From positions 248,001 through 312,000 of the forward strand of contig CAWIMG010000027.1 of the NCBI GenBank assembly GCA_963837105.1: a stretch of 64,000 bases of DNA. Direction: 5' to 3'. The notes beneath the pieces are model-generated. The model made no database searches. It was not told the DNA's origin and saw only the letters and a list, made by a program, of their open reading frames with translations. Position 1 is the first letter of the stretch. Each line of letters begins with the position of its first letter. The position numbers were made by a program, and so were the translations under genes. Below are positions 54,311 through 62,639 of this stretch, one piece after another. This DNA comes from UBA9676 sp963837105. GTDB lineage: Bacteria > Actinomycetota > Actinomycetes > Streptosporangiales > Streptosporangiaceae.

Positions 54311-54862
54311 GTGTCTGTTCGTGGCGTGCTGCAGGTTCATTCGGCGCCCCCGGCGCTGTGCCCGCATATCGAGTGGGCGGTGGCCGGGGTCCTTGGCATG
54401 ACCGTCGACCTGGCATGGGTGAATCAGGCCGCGGCACCGGGAATGGTCCGCGCCGAGCTGAGCTGGCAGGCGCGGCCCGGCACCTCGGCGGCGATCGCAT
54501 CGGCACTGGCTGGCTGGAACCGGCTGCGGTTCGAGGTCACCGAGGAAGCCAGCCCGGGCTGCGACGCGGTCCGCTATAGCTATACGCCCAGCCTGGGGCT
54601 GTTCTCAGCGGTCACCATGGCCAACGGCGACCTCGTGGTGCCGGAGAGCCGCCTGCGGGCGGCGATAACGGTGGCCGCCGCCGCCGCGTCCGGCGTGGTC
54701 GCCCGGCCCCGACTCGGTGCGCTTGGCCCGGCCGCCGAACCTCCGCCCAGCCTGGCGGAGGAGATTTCGCGGCTGCTCGGCCAGCCGTGGGATGACGAAC
54801 TGGAGCCTTTCCGGTGCGCCAGTGACGGCGCCCCGGTCCGCTGGCTGCACGCCACCGGCTGA
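54311..54862 (+). CDS. DUF3145-family protein
   Basis: 183 residues from GTG 54311 behind GGGGAGG. It matches the DUF3145 family of actinomycetes: RGVLQVHSAPPALCPHIEWA at the start, VRAELSWQARPGTSAAIASA, GWNRLRFEVTEEASPGCDAV and RYSYTPSLGLFSAVTMANGD, ending LLGQPWDDELEPFRCASDG. Length is close to that of the family. The function is unknown; it is highly conserved within the phylum and sits near the fatty-acid genes in several relatives, as here. The 220 bp upstream hold no gene. Confidence 0.92.
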   Translation: MSVRGVLQVHSAPPALCPHIEWAVAGVLGMTVDLAWVNQAAAPGMVRAELSWQARPGTSAAIASALAGWNRLRFEVTEEASPGCDAVRYSYTPSLGLFSAVTMANGDLVVPESRLRAAITVAAAAASGVVARPRLGALGPAAEPPPSLAEEISRLLGQPWDDELEPFRCASDGAPVRWLHATG

Positions 54863-54893
54863 CCGCCGCCGGGGCACCGGTAACCTGCCCTGT

Positions 54894-55934
54894 GTGAACG
54901 ACCTGGCGGCTTCCCGGAAGGTACTGCTGGACTGCGACCCGGGGATCGACGACGCGCTCGCCATCGCCTTCGCGTGCGGGCATCCGGGCCTGGATCTGCG
55001 GGCGGTCACCACCGTGGGCGGCAACGTGCCGCTGGCGCAGACGACCGTCAACGCGCTCAGCGTGCTCGAACTGTCCGGCCGCCCGGACGTGCCGGTCGCC
55101 GCGGGCAGCCCCGGCCCGCTGCTGCAGCCACTGGCCGACGCCCGCCTGGTGCATGGCGAGACCGGGCTGGGGGACGCCCGGCTGCCCGCGCCCGGCCAGC
55201 AGGCGGTGGCTGCCCACGCCATCGACTTCATCTACGAGACGGTCAGCGCGGCGCCGGGGGAGATCACCCTGATCGCCACCGGCCCGCTGACCAACGTCGC
55301 GCTCGCGCTGCGGCGGTATCCCGGGCTGGCCGGGCAGGTGGCCGACTTCGTGATCATGGGCGGGTCGGCGGGCCGCGGCAACGTCACCCCGGCCGCCGAG
55401 TTCAACATCGCCACCGACCCGGAGGCGGCCGCGATCGTGTTCGCCGCGGGCTGGCGGGTGACGATGACCGGGCTCGACGTCACCTTGCAGACCAGGACCG
55501 ACGGCGCGGTCTGGGAGCGGATGCGCGGGCTCGGCCGGCTCGGCCGCGACCTGCTGCTGCCCGCACTCGGCGGCTACCGGGCCGCCGAGACCGCACCCGG
55601 CCACGACGGGCCGTCCGGGGACACCGGTGAGCCTGGCCACGGGGACCCGGCTGGCTCGGGCGGGCTCGCCCGCGGCCCGGCCGTGCACGACGTGTGCGCG
55701 CTGGCACTGGTGGCGCAGCCGGGGCTGTTCGGCTGCCAGCCGGCCCGGGTCGAGGTGGAGACCGCCGGCCGGTGGACGGCGGGCATGACCGTGACCGACT
55801 TCCAGGTGCCTCCCGAGCGGTGCAACGCCCAGGTCGCCATGTCGATCGACGTTCCCCGGTTCTGGGACAGCGTCTTCGCCGCCTGGTCCCGCCTCCCTGC
55901 CGCCCAGCAGCGGGGGGTGGGCCAGTCGCGCTAG
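54894..55934 (+). CDS. Nucleoside hydrolase
   Basis: 346 residues from GTG 54894; the upstream open frame is chance. The family hallmark is VLLDCDPGIDDALAIAFACG, the calcium-binding D-x-D-x3-DD cluster. VTTVGGNVPLAQTTVNAL, ITLIATGPLTNVALALRRY, VIMGGSAGRGNVTPAAEFNI and VHDVCALALVAQPGLF follow. It hydrolyses N-glycosidic bonds of nucleosides for salvage. A Gly/Pro-rich insertion (about 230-255) is unusual. The stop overlaps the carboxyltransferase gene on the other strand by 4 bp. Confidence 0.94.
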   Translation: MNDLAASRKVLLDCDPGIDDALAIAFACGHPGLDLRAVTTVGGNVPLAQTTVNALSVLELSGRPDVPVAAGSPGPLLQPLADARLVHGETGLGDARLPAPGQQAVAAHAIDFIYETVSAAPGEITLIATGPLTNVALALRRYPGLAGQVADFVIMGGSAGRGNVTPAAEFNIATDPEAAAIVFAAGWRVTMTGLDVTLQTRTDGAVWERMRGLGRLGRDLLLPALGGYRAAETAPGHDGPSGDTGEPGHGDPAGSGGLARGPAVHDVCALALVAQPGLFGCQPARVEVETAGRWTAGMTVTDFQVPPERCNAQVAMSIDVPRFWDSVFAAWSRLPAAQQRGVGQSR

Positions 55935-57445
55935 AGCGGGATGTTGCCGTGGCCGCCGCGGACCTGCGGTGCCTCGGCGATGGCGCGGGCGATCGCTTCC
56001 CGGGTCCGGCTCGGCTCGATGACCTCGTCTACCACCCCGAGCGCCTGGGCGCGGGCGAGGCCGCCTGACTCCTGCTCGTGCTCGGCGGCCAGTTCCGCCT
56101 CCACCTCGTGCAGCTTCTCCGGCGGCACGTCGGCCAGGGTGCGGCGGTGCAGGATGCGGATCGCGGCCACCGGCCCCATCACCGCGATCTCGGCCCCTGG
56201 CCAGGCGAACACCCTGGTGGCGCCGAGCGCGCGGGAGTTCATCGCGATGTAGGCGCCGCCGTAGGCCTTCCGGGTCACCAGGGTCACCCGGGGCACGACC
56301 GCCTCGGCGAACGCGTGCAGCAGTTTCGCGCCGCGCCGCACCACGCCATCCCATTCCTGCCCAACGCCTGGCAGGTACCCGGGCACGTCCACGACCACGA
56401 CCAGTGGCACGCCGAACGCATCGCACATGCGCACGAACCGGGCCGCCTTCTCGGCCGAGGTGGCGTCCAGGCAGCCACCCAGCCGGAGCGGGTTGTTGGC
56501 GATGACGCCCACCGTCCGGCCCGCCAGCCGGCCGAGCATCGTCACCACGTTCGGCGCCCACCGTGGGTGCAGTTCAATGCCCGGCTCGTCCAGCAGCCCG
56601 CCCAGCAGCGGCTTCACGTCGTAGGCGCGGCGGGGCGAGTCCGGCAGGTAGGAGGCCAGGCTGTCCGGCCCGGCCCGGCCACCGGACTCCAGGTGCAAGG
56701 TCTCCGCCTGGACCGTGTCGAGCTGGACCCGGCTCAGGTCGATGCTGCCCTGGCGGCCGAACAGGACGGTCAGTTCCCGCGCCCGGGCCAGCGCCTCGGC
56801 GTCGGATGGGGCGACCACGTGCACCACGCCCGACCGGCGGCTGTGCGGCTCGGGACCGCCAAGCCTGGCCATGTCCACGTCCTCGCCGGTCACGCTGCGC
56901 ACCACGTCGGGCCCGGTGACGAAGATCCGGCCGTGCTCGGACAAGATCACCACATCGGTCAGCGCCGGGCCGTAGGCCGCGCCGCCCGCGGCGGCGCCCA
57001 GCACCACCGAGATCTGGGGCACCACGCCGGAGGCGCGGGTCATGGCGGCGAACACGGTGCCGACCGCGTGCAGGCTCTCCGCACCCTCGCGCAGCCGTGC
57101 GCCGCCCGAGTGCAGCAGCCCGATCACCGGTACGCCATGGGCAATGGCCTCGTCATAGGCCGCCAGGATGGCCGCGCAGCCAGCGCTGCCCATCGCCCCG
57201 CCCTGCACCCGGGGGTCACTGGCGTAGGCCATGGCCAGCACTCCGTCGATCTCCCCGGCCGCGGCCAGCGCGCCGCTGTCGTCGTGCGGGGTGAGCAGCC
57301 GCAGCGTGCCCGGGTCGAACAGGGCGGCGAGCCGTGCCTCGGGATCCCGGCTGATGGCCGCCGGGTGGCTGGGCTGCCCGCTGGCGGCAGCCGGGCTGGC
57401 CGCCGGGGCCTGGCCGGTCTTGGTGGCGCTATCCAGAACGGTCAC
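55931..57445 (-). CDS. accD: Acyl-CoA carboxylase carboxyltransferase subunit
   Basis: 504 residues. An AccD6-like beta subunit of acetyl/propionyl-CoA carboxylase. The N-terminal half has GEIDGVLAMAYASDPRVQGG, VPVIGLLHSGGARLREGAES and VPQISVVLGAAAGGAAYGPA; the C-terminal half has LGGCLDATSAEKAARFVRMC, VPLVVVVDVPGYLPGVGQEW, TLVTRKAYGGAYIAMNSRAL and VFAWPGAEIAVMGPVAA. It moves CO2 from biotin to acyl-CoA, giving malonyl-CoA for FabD. It is the last gene of the fatty-acid operon, as accD6 is in mycobacteria. The biotin-bearing alpha subunit must be encoded elsewhere. Confidence 0.93.
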   Translation of the reverse strand: MTVLDSATKTGQAPAASPAAASGQPSHPAAISRDPEARLAALFDPGTLRLLTPHDDSGALAAAGEIDGVLAMAYASDPRVQGGAMGSAGCAAILAAYDEAIAHGVPVIGLLHSGGARLREGAESLHAVGTVFAAMTRASGVVPQISVVLGAAAGGAAYGPALTDVVILSEHGRIFVTGPDVVRSVTGEDVDMARLGGPEPHSRRSGVVHVVAPSDAEALARARELTVLFGRQGSIDLSRVQLDTVQAETLHLESGGRAGPDSLASYLPDSPRRAYDVKPLLGGLLDEPGIELHPRWAPNVVTMLGRLAGRTVGVIANNPLRLGGCLDATSAEKAARFVRMCDAFGVPLVVVVDVPGYLPGVGQEWDGVVRRGAKLLHAFAEAVVPRVTLVTRKAYGGAYIAMNSRALGATRVFAWPGAEIAVMGPVAAIRILHRRTLADVPPEKLHEVEAELAAEHEQESGGLARAQALGVVDEVIEPSRTREAIARAIAEAPQVRGGHGNIPL

Positions 57446-57477
57446 GGCGTCTCCTCGCGATCACTGGGGAGCAGGGG

Positions 57478-58725
57478 CTAGGCAGCGGTGAAGGCGAGGC
57501 AGACGTTGTGCCCGCCGAAGCCGAAAGAGTTGTTCAGCGCTGCCATCGGCTCGCTGCCGTGCGGGGTGAGTTCCCGCGCCATGGTGGCGATATCGACGCC
57601 GGCTTCGTCGTCGGGATCGTCCAGGTTGATGGTCGGCGGGGCGACCCGGTCGCGGAGCGCCAGAATGGTGGCCACCGCCTCCAGCGCGCCGGCCCCGCCG
57701 AGCAGGTGGCCGGTCATGGATTTGGTGGCGGACACCACGACGCCCGGCGCGGCCGGGCCAAGGGCGGCCGCGATCGCCTGGCCCTCGACCGTGTCGCCGG
57801 CCGGGGTGGAGGTGGCGTGCGCGTTGACATGCACCACCTGCTCGGGGCTGAGCCCGGCGTCGGCGAGTACCCGCTGGATGGCCAGCACGATGCCGGTCCC
57901 GTCCGGGTCGGGCTGGGCGATGTGATGGGCGTCGGCCGAATAGCCGGTGCCCGCCGCGACCGCGTGCACCCGCGCGCCGCGGGCCGCCGCGTGGGCGGCC
58001 GATTCCAGCACCACCATGCCCGCCCCCTCGCCGAGCAGGAACCCGTCCCGGCCCTTGTCGAACGGGCGGGACGCGCGTTCCGGCTCGTCGTTGCGGGTGG
58101 ACAGGGCGCGCATGGCGGCGAAGGCGGCGATGTTCAGCGGGATGATCGCCGCCTCGGTGCCGCCGGCGACGACCACATCGGCCCGGCCGGACCTGATCAT
58201 CTCGATGGCGTAGCCGATGGCCTCAGCGCCGGACGCGCAGGCGCTGACCGGGGTGTGTACCCCGGCCCGGGCGGTCAGCTCGATCCCGATCCAGCCGGCC
58301 GAGCCGTTGGGCATCAGCATCGGGACGGTGAACGGTGACATCCGCTGCCAGCCCTTTTCCCGCATCGTGTTGTAGCCATCAATGATGGAGGCGATGCCGC
58401 CGATGCCACTGGCCACCGCCACCCCGAGCCGCTCCGGCTCGACCGTGGGTGCGCCCGCGTCAGCCCACGCCTCCCGCGCCGCCACCATGGCGAACTGCTC
58501 GCACCGGTCCATCCGGCGCGCCTGCACGCGGTCGAGCACCGTCGCCGGGTTGACCGCGGCGGGCGCGGCGATCTGGACCGGCAGGTCCGGCCCGAAGTCG
58601 CTCGGGAGCATCCGCGCGCCGCTTTTCCCTGCCAGCATGGCGGCCCAGGTCGAGGTGACGTCACCGCCCAGTGGCGAGGTGGCGCCGAGGCCGGTGACCA
58701 CGACGCTTGGCTGGTCTGCGCACAC
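57478..58725 (-). CDS. fabF: 3-oxoacyl-ACP synthase II
   Basis: 415 residues from GTG 58725. A KAS II condensing enzyme: the catalytic Cys in TPVSACASGAEAIGYAIEMI (C163), the two histidines in VHVNAHATSTPAGDTVEGQA and SATKSMTGHLLGGAGALEAV, and the C-terminal NNSFGFGGHNVCLAF. It extends acyl-ACP with malonyl-ACP. It follows acpP in the operon, with the carboxyltransferase after it. The frame and length are normal. Confidence 0.96.
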   Translation of the reverse strand: MCADQPSVVVTGLGATSPLGGDVTSTWAAMLAGKSGARMLPSDFGPDLPVQIAAPAAVNPATVLDRVQARRMDRCEQFAMVAAREAWADAGAPTVEPERLGVAVASGIGGIASIIDGYNTMREKGWQRMSPFTVPMLMPNGSAGWIGIELTARAGVHTPVSACASGAEAIGYAIEMIRSGRADVVVAGGTEAAIIPLNIAAFAAMRALSTRNDEPERASRPFDKGRDGFLLGEGAGMVVLESAAHAAARGARVHAVAAGTGYSADAHHIAQPDPDGTGIVLAIQRVLADAGLSPEQVVHVNAHATSTPAGDTVEGQAIAAALGPAAPGVVVSATKSMTGHLLGGAGALEAVATILALRDRVAPPTINLDDPDDEAGVDIATMARELTPHGSEPMAALNNSFGFGGHNVCLAFTAA

Positions 58726-58802
58726 TGTGAATCGCTCCTTCGCATCCGTGCCGCGACGCTGCGGCGACCGCGGGGATCAGCCCGCGGCGGGGACGGCCGG
58801 CC

Positions 58803-59057
58803 TCAGGCCGACACGCCCGCGCCGCGGACGTAGTCGATGACGTCCTGCACGGTCTTGAGGTTCTTCAGCTGGTCGTCCGGGATCTCCACCCCGAACTTGT
58901 CCTGCGCGGCGACCGCGATCTCAACCATCGACAGCGAGTCGATGTCGAGGTCGTCCACGAAGCTCTTGTCCGGGGTGACCTGGTCGGCCGGGACACCGGC
59001 GACCTCATCGATGATTTCGCCGAGGCCGGACAGGATTTCTTCTTGGGTCATGGCCAT
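58803..59057 (-). CDS. acpP: Acyl carrier protein
   Basis: 84 residues. The phosphopantetheine attachment motif is DLDIDSLSMVEIAVAAQ (Ser41), with an N-terminal helix TQEEILSGLGEIIDEVAGV and C-terminal VDIPDDQLKNL-like EIPDDQLKNLKTVQDVIDYV. It carries the growing acyl chain through FabH, FabF and FabD. It lies between fabH and fabF, the standard actinomycete order. Confidence 0.97.
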   Translation of the reverse strand: MAMTQEEILSGLGEIIDEVAGVPADQVTPDKSFVDDLDIDSLSMVEIAVAAQDKFGVEIPDDQLKNLKTVQDVIDYVRGAGVSA

Positions 59058-59122
59058 GTGCCTGTCTTCTCCTTCTTGGGTTGTGGTTGGCCCGGGTTCA
59101 GGGCCCCGGCGCCAGGGCCCGG

Positions 59123-60088
59123 CTAGGGTACCGTGATCACCTGCGCGGCGTAGCTGATGCCAGCCCCGAAGCCGAGCAGCAGCACGGCATCGCCGGAGCC
59201 GATCTCGCCGCGCTCGATCATGCGGGACAGCGCCAGCGGGATCGATGCGGACGAGGTGTTCCCGGCGTGCACGATGTCGTCGGCGACACGCGCCTGCGGT
59301 GCGCCGATCCGGCGGGCGATCCCCTCGATGATCCGCAGGTTCGCCTGGTGTGGCACGAACGCCGCCAGCTCGGTCGGGTCAACGCCGGCCAGTTCGCAGG
59401 CCTTCTTCGCGACCGGGTGCAAGGCGGTGGTCGCCCAGCGGAAGACCGCCTGGCCCTCCTGGAAGATGAACGCGTTCCGGTCCTTGATGTAGATCTTGTC
59501 GGCCATGTTGCCGTCGCTGCCCCAGACCACCGGCCCGATACCTGGCCCGGTGTCCTCGTCGGCCGGGCCGACCACCGCCGCACCGGCCCCGTCGGCGAAG
59601 ATGATGCAGGTCGAGCGGTCGGTCCAGTCCACCCACTGGGACAGCTTCTCGGCGCCGATCACCAGCACGTGCCGGGACGAGCCCGCCCGGACCGCGTCGC
59701 TGGCGGTGCCGAGCGCGTAGCAGAACCCGGCGCAGGCGGCGTTCAGGTCGTAGGCGCCGGGCGCGACGATGCCGAGCCGGGTGGCCACGGTGGCGGCGAC
59801 GTTGGGAATCGGGGCCTCCGGCGTGCAGGTGGCCACGATCACCAGATCGATGTCACCGGCGGCCAGGCCGCTGGCTGCCAGCGCCTTCCCGCCGGCCGCG
59901 ACCGCCATGTCGGCGACGGTCTCGTCCGAGGCGGCGATACGCCTGCTGGCGATGCCGACCCGGCTGCGGATCCACTCGTCGGTGGTGTCTACCGAGACCG
60001 CCAGGTCGTCGTTGGTGATGACCTTGGCCGGCTGGTAGCCGCCAAACGCCAGGATCCGGGCACCCGGTGCAGCCTCGGTCAGTTGCAT
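59123..60088 (-). CDS. fabH: 3-oxoacyl-ACP synthase III
   Basis: 321 residues from ATG 60088; the frame is open to 60136 but homology begins at MQLTEAAPGARILAFGGYQP. KAS III triad: Cys119 in YDLNAACAGFCYALGTA, His in LAAFVPHQANLRIIEGIA and Asn in DIVHAGNTSSASIPLAL. It starts fatty-acid synthesis by condensing a primer CoA with malonyl-ACP; in actinomycetes it normally takes branched primers. It follows fabD by 34 bp and precedes acpP. Confidence 0.96.
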   Translation of the reverse strand: MQLTEAAPGARILAFGGYQPAKVITNDDLAVSVDTTDEWIRSRVGIASRRIAASDETVADMAVAAGGKALAASGLAAGDIDLVIVATCTPEAPIPNVAATVATRLGIVAPGAYDLNAACAGFCYALGTASDAVRAGSSRHVLVIGAEKLSQWVDWTDRSTCIIFADGAGAAVVGPADEDTGPGIGPVVWGSDGNMADKIYIKDRNAFIFQEGQAVFRWATTALHPVAKKACELAGVDPTELAAFVPHQANLRIIEGIARRIGAPQARVADDIVHAGNTSSASIPLALSRMIERGEIGSGDAVLLLGFGAGISYAAQVITVP

Positions 60089-60122
60089 CGGGACCCTGCC
60101 TTTCGGTTGCCTGTGGTGGATT

Positions 60123-61323
60123 TCACTCGGTGCCATCCGGCAGCAGCCTGATCAGCGGCTGGCCAACGTTGACCGGGTCGCCGTCCTCGACCAGCCATTC
60201 CACGATGGTGGCCGGGAAGGAAGGCGCGATGGCGTGCTGGCCGGATCGGACCTCGACGTGCCCCAGCGGGGCGCCGGAGCAGACGCTCACGCCCGCCGCC
60301 AGCGGCCCACCACCGCCACCAGCCCGGAAGGTGCCGTTCTGCGGCGCGACCAGCAGCCGCCATTCCGGCACATGGCCGCTGTCATGCGGGTTCTGGGTGC
60401 CGTACTCGGCCAGCAGCGACCGCCCGGCGGCCAGGTCATCCGGGGTCTTCAGGGCCAGCGTCGCCACCCCGGGCAGCGCCCGCCGGGCCAGGCCGGTCAG
60501 GGTGCCGCCGGGCAGCAGTTCGATGAGGGTGCTGGCGCCCAGCGAGGCCATGGTGGCCATGCACGCCTGCCACTGGACCGGCGCGCTGACCTGGGCGATG
60601 ATCCGCTCCAGCCAGTCGGCGCCGGAGGTGACGGCCGCGCCGTCCAGGTTGGACAGCAGCACGATCGCCGGGTCGTGCGTGGTGACCCCGGCGGCGGCGG
60701 CACGCAGGGCGCCGGTGGCCGGGGCCATGTGCGGGCTGTGGAACGCCCCCGCTACCGAGAGCGGCCGCAGCCGGGTCCCGGCCGGCGGGTCCGCGTCCAG
60801 CGCCGCCAGCTGGGCCATGGTGCCTGCCGCGACGATCTGGCCCGTGGTGTTGATGTTCGCCGGGGTGAGCCCGTGCGCGGCCAGGGCCGCGAGCACGTCG
60901 GCCTCGGCGCCGCCGAGGATGGCGGTCATGCCGGTGGGCTGGGCGGCGGCGGCCTGCGCCATCGCCCGGCTGCGCACGGCGATCAGGCGCATCGAGTCTT
61001 CCGGGCTGACCACCCCGGCGATCGCCCCGGCGGCGAGTTCGCCGACGCTGTGCCCGGCCGCGATGCCGCCCTGCCGCTGGGCCTGGGCCAGGTCACCGCA
61101 GAGTGCCTGGGTGGCCGCGATGGCCGCGGCGACCAGCAGCGGCTGGGCGACGGCGGTGTCACGGATCTCGTCCGCCCCGGCGGTGGTGCCCGACCGCGAC
61201 CAGGTCGCATCCGGCCAGGTCTGACCAGGCGGCGATGCGGTCAGCGAAGCCTGGGATCTCCAGCCAGGGAGCCAGGAAGCCCGGAGTCTGCGCGCCCTGG
61301 CCCGGCGCTGCGAAGACGAGCAT
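60123..61323 (-). CDS. fabD: Malonyl-CoA:ACP transacylase with an extra C-terminal biotinyl/lipoyl-like domain, one frameshift
   Basis: From ATG 61323 (MLVFAAPGQGAQTPGFLAPW). One surplus G in a GGG run near 61190 shifts the frame; the expected sequence AGADEIRDTAVAQPLLVAAA continues in the neighbouring frame. The nucleophile is in GIAAGHSVGELAAGAIAGV, followed by GAFHSPHMAPATGALRAAAA with the catalytic His and VQWQACMATMASLGASTLIE. The transacylase ends near residue 300, where most FabD end. Here about 95 more residues follow: WRLLVAPQNGTFRA, GHVEVRSGQHAIAPSFPATI and VEWLVEDGDPVNVGQPLIRL, which looks like a biotinyl/lipoyl hairpin without the modified lysine. It is upstream of fabH. Confidence 0.88.
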
Positions 61324-61410
61324 GTCTTCTACCCTGCACTGTAGAACTCCGCCACTCCGATGCCGAAGCACACGAACTTTGGCCGGTGGTTCATGTCAGA
61401 ATGCTACAAA

Positions 61411-62611
61411 CTATGTTCGCTTGTGAATCAGGCGGCCGAGCGCGACGGCGACCCACAGGGTGAACCCGTCGCGGCCGCGGGACGGGCTGAGCCCGGTCAG
61501 CTCACTGACCCGGCGCAGCCGGTAGCGCACGGTATTCGGGTGCACAAACAGCAGCCGTGCCGTCGCTTCCAGTGAGAAGCCCTGCTCAAGGTAGGTGATA
61601 ACGGTCTCGGTCAGGGCCGACCCGCCGCTTAGCAGCGGCTCGTATACGTCCTCGATCAGCTCGGCCCGGGCGGTGACGTCGCCGTCGAGCGCCCGCTCGG
61701 GCAGCAGGTCGGACGCACTCACCGGCCGCGGCGCGTCGGGCCAGGCGTCGGCGGCGCGCAGCCCGGCCAGCGCGGCGGCCGCCGACCGGGTGGCCGAGGT
61801 CAGGTCGGCGGTCACCGGCCCGACCACTAGCGGGCCGGGCCCGAACCGGCCCGCGAACTGCTGTGTGGCCGTCAGCGGGTCGGCGGTGCCGCCCAGCACC
61901 ACCACCAGCGTGCTGCCCTGGACCCCGGCCAGCAGGTCCAGCCGGGCCCGGCGGGCGATCGCCCGCAGGTCGTCGATCAGTCGCTTCCGGCTCGCCGTCG
62001 GCGGCACCGGCGATCACCGCCACCGGGGAGGACGACCAGTTCAGCGCCGATGCCCAGGACTTGAGCCCCTCGCCGGCGTCGCCGCGCACCAGCGAGTCCA
62101 CCACCAGCGCCTCCAGCCGGGCGTCCCAGGCGCCGCGGGCCTCGGCGGTCCGCGCGTACACCCGGGCGGCGGCGAAGGCGACCTCGCGGGTGTAGCGCAG
62201 GACCGCCTCCCGCAGCTCGGCCTCCCCGCCGGGGGCGGCCAGCTCGTCCACCCGGGCCTCCACCACGTCGATGGTGATCCGCACCATCTCGACCGTCTGC
62301 TGGAGGGAGACCGCCCGGGCCAGCTCCCGTGGCGCGGTGCCGAACACCTCACCCGCCACCGCCCGGCGGCCCCATTCGGGATGCCTCACCCAGTCCATGA
62401 AGGCGGCGATGCCCGCCTGTGCGACCAGCCCGATCCAGGACCGGTTCTCCGCCGACATGGCGCGGTACCAGGGCAGCCGGCGCTCCATCGCGGCCACCGC
62501 GTCGGTGCCGAGTGAGCTCATCGCCCGCTGGAGGCGCTCGATCGTCTCCTCGCGGACCCGCCCGCCAGTGGCGGGCTCATCAGCTGCCGGGAGGTCCGGG
62601 CCTGCCGTCAT
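61411..62611 (-). CDS. fasR: PucR-family regulator of fatty-acid synthesis (FasR-like), one frameshift
   Basis: From ATG 62611. The N-terminal half contains RLQRAMSSLGTDAVAAMERR, PWYRAMSAENRSWIGLVAQA and VVEARVDELAAPGGEAELRE. After ALNWSSSPVAVIAGAADGEP, near 61990, the frame is lost; it continues as SRKRLIDDLRAIARRARLDL, a GGDEF-like domain, and ends with the PucR C-terminal helix-turn-helix: LEQGFSLEATARLLFVHPN, TVRYRLRRVSELTGLSPSRG. The repaired protein is about 400 residues. Its position between aceE and fabD is that of the activator of the fab operon in Streptomyces. It probably controls this operon in response to acyl-CoA or ACP signals. Confidence 0.85.
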
Positions 62612-62639
62612 CCTCCCAGGGTGCCACGCCCGGCCGCGG

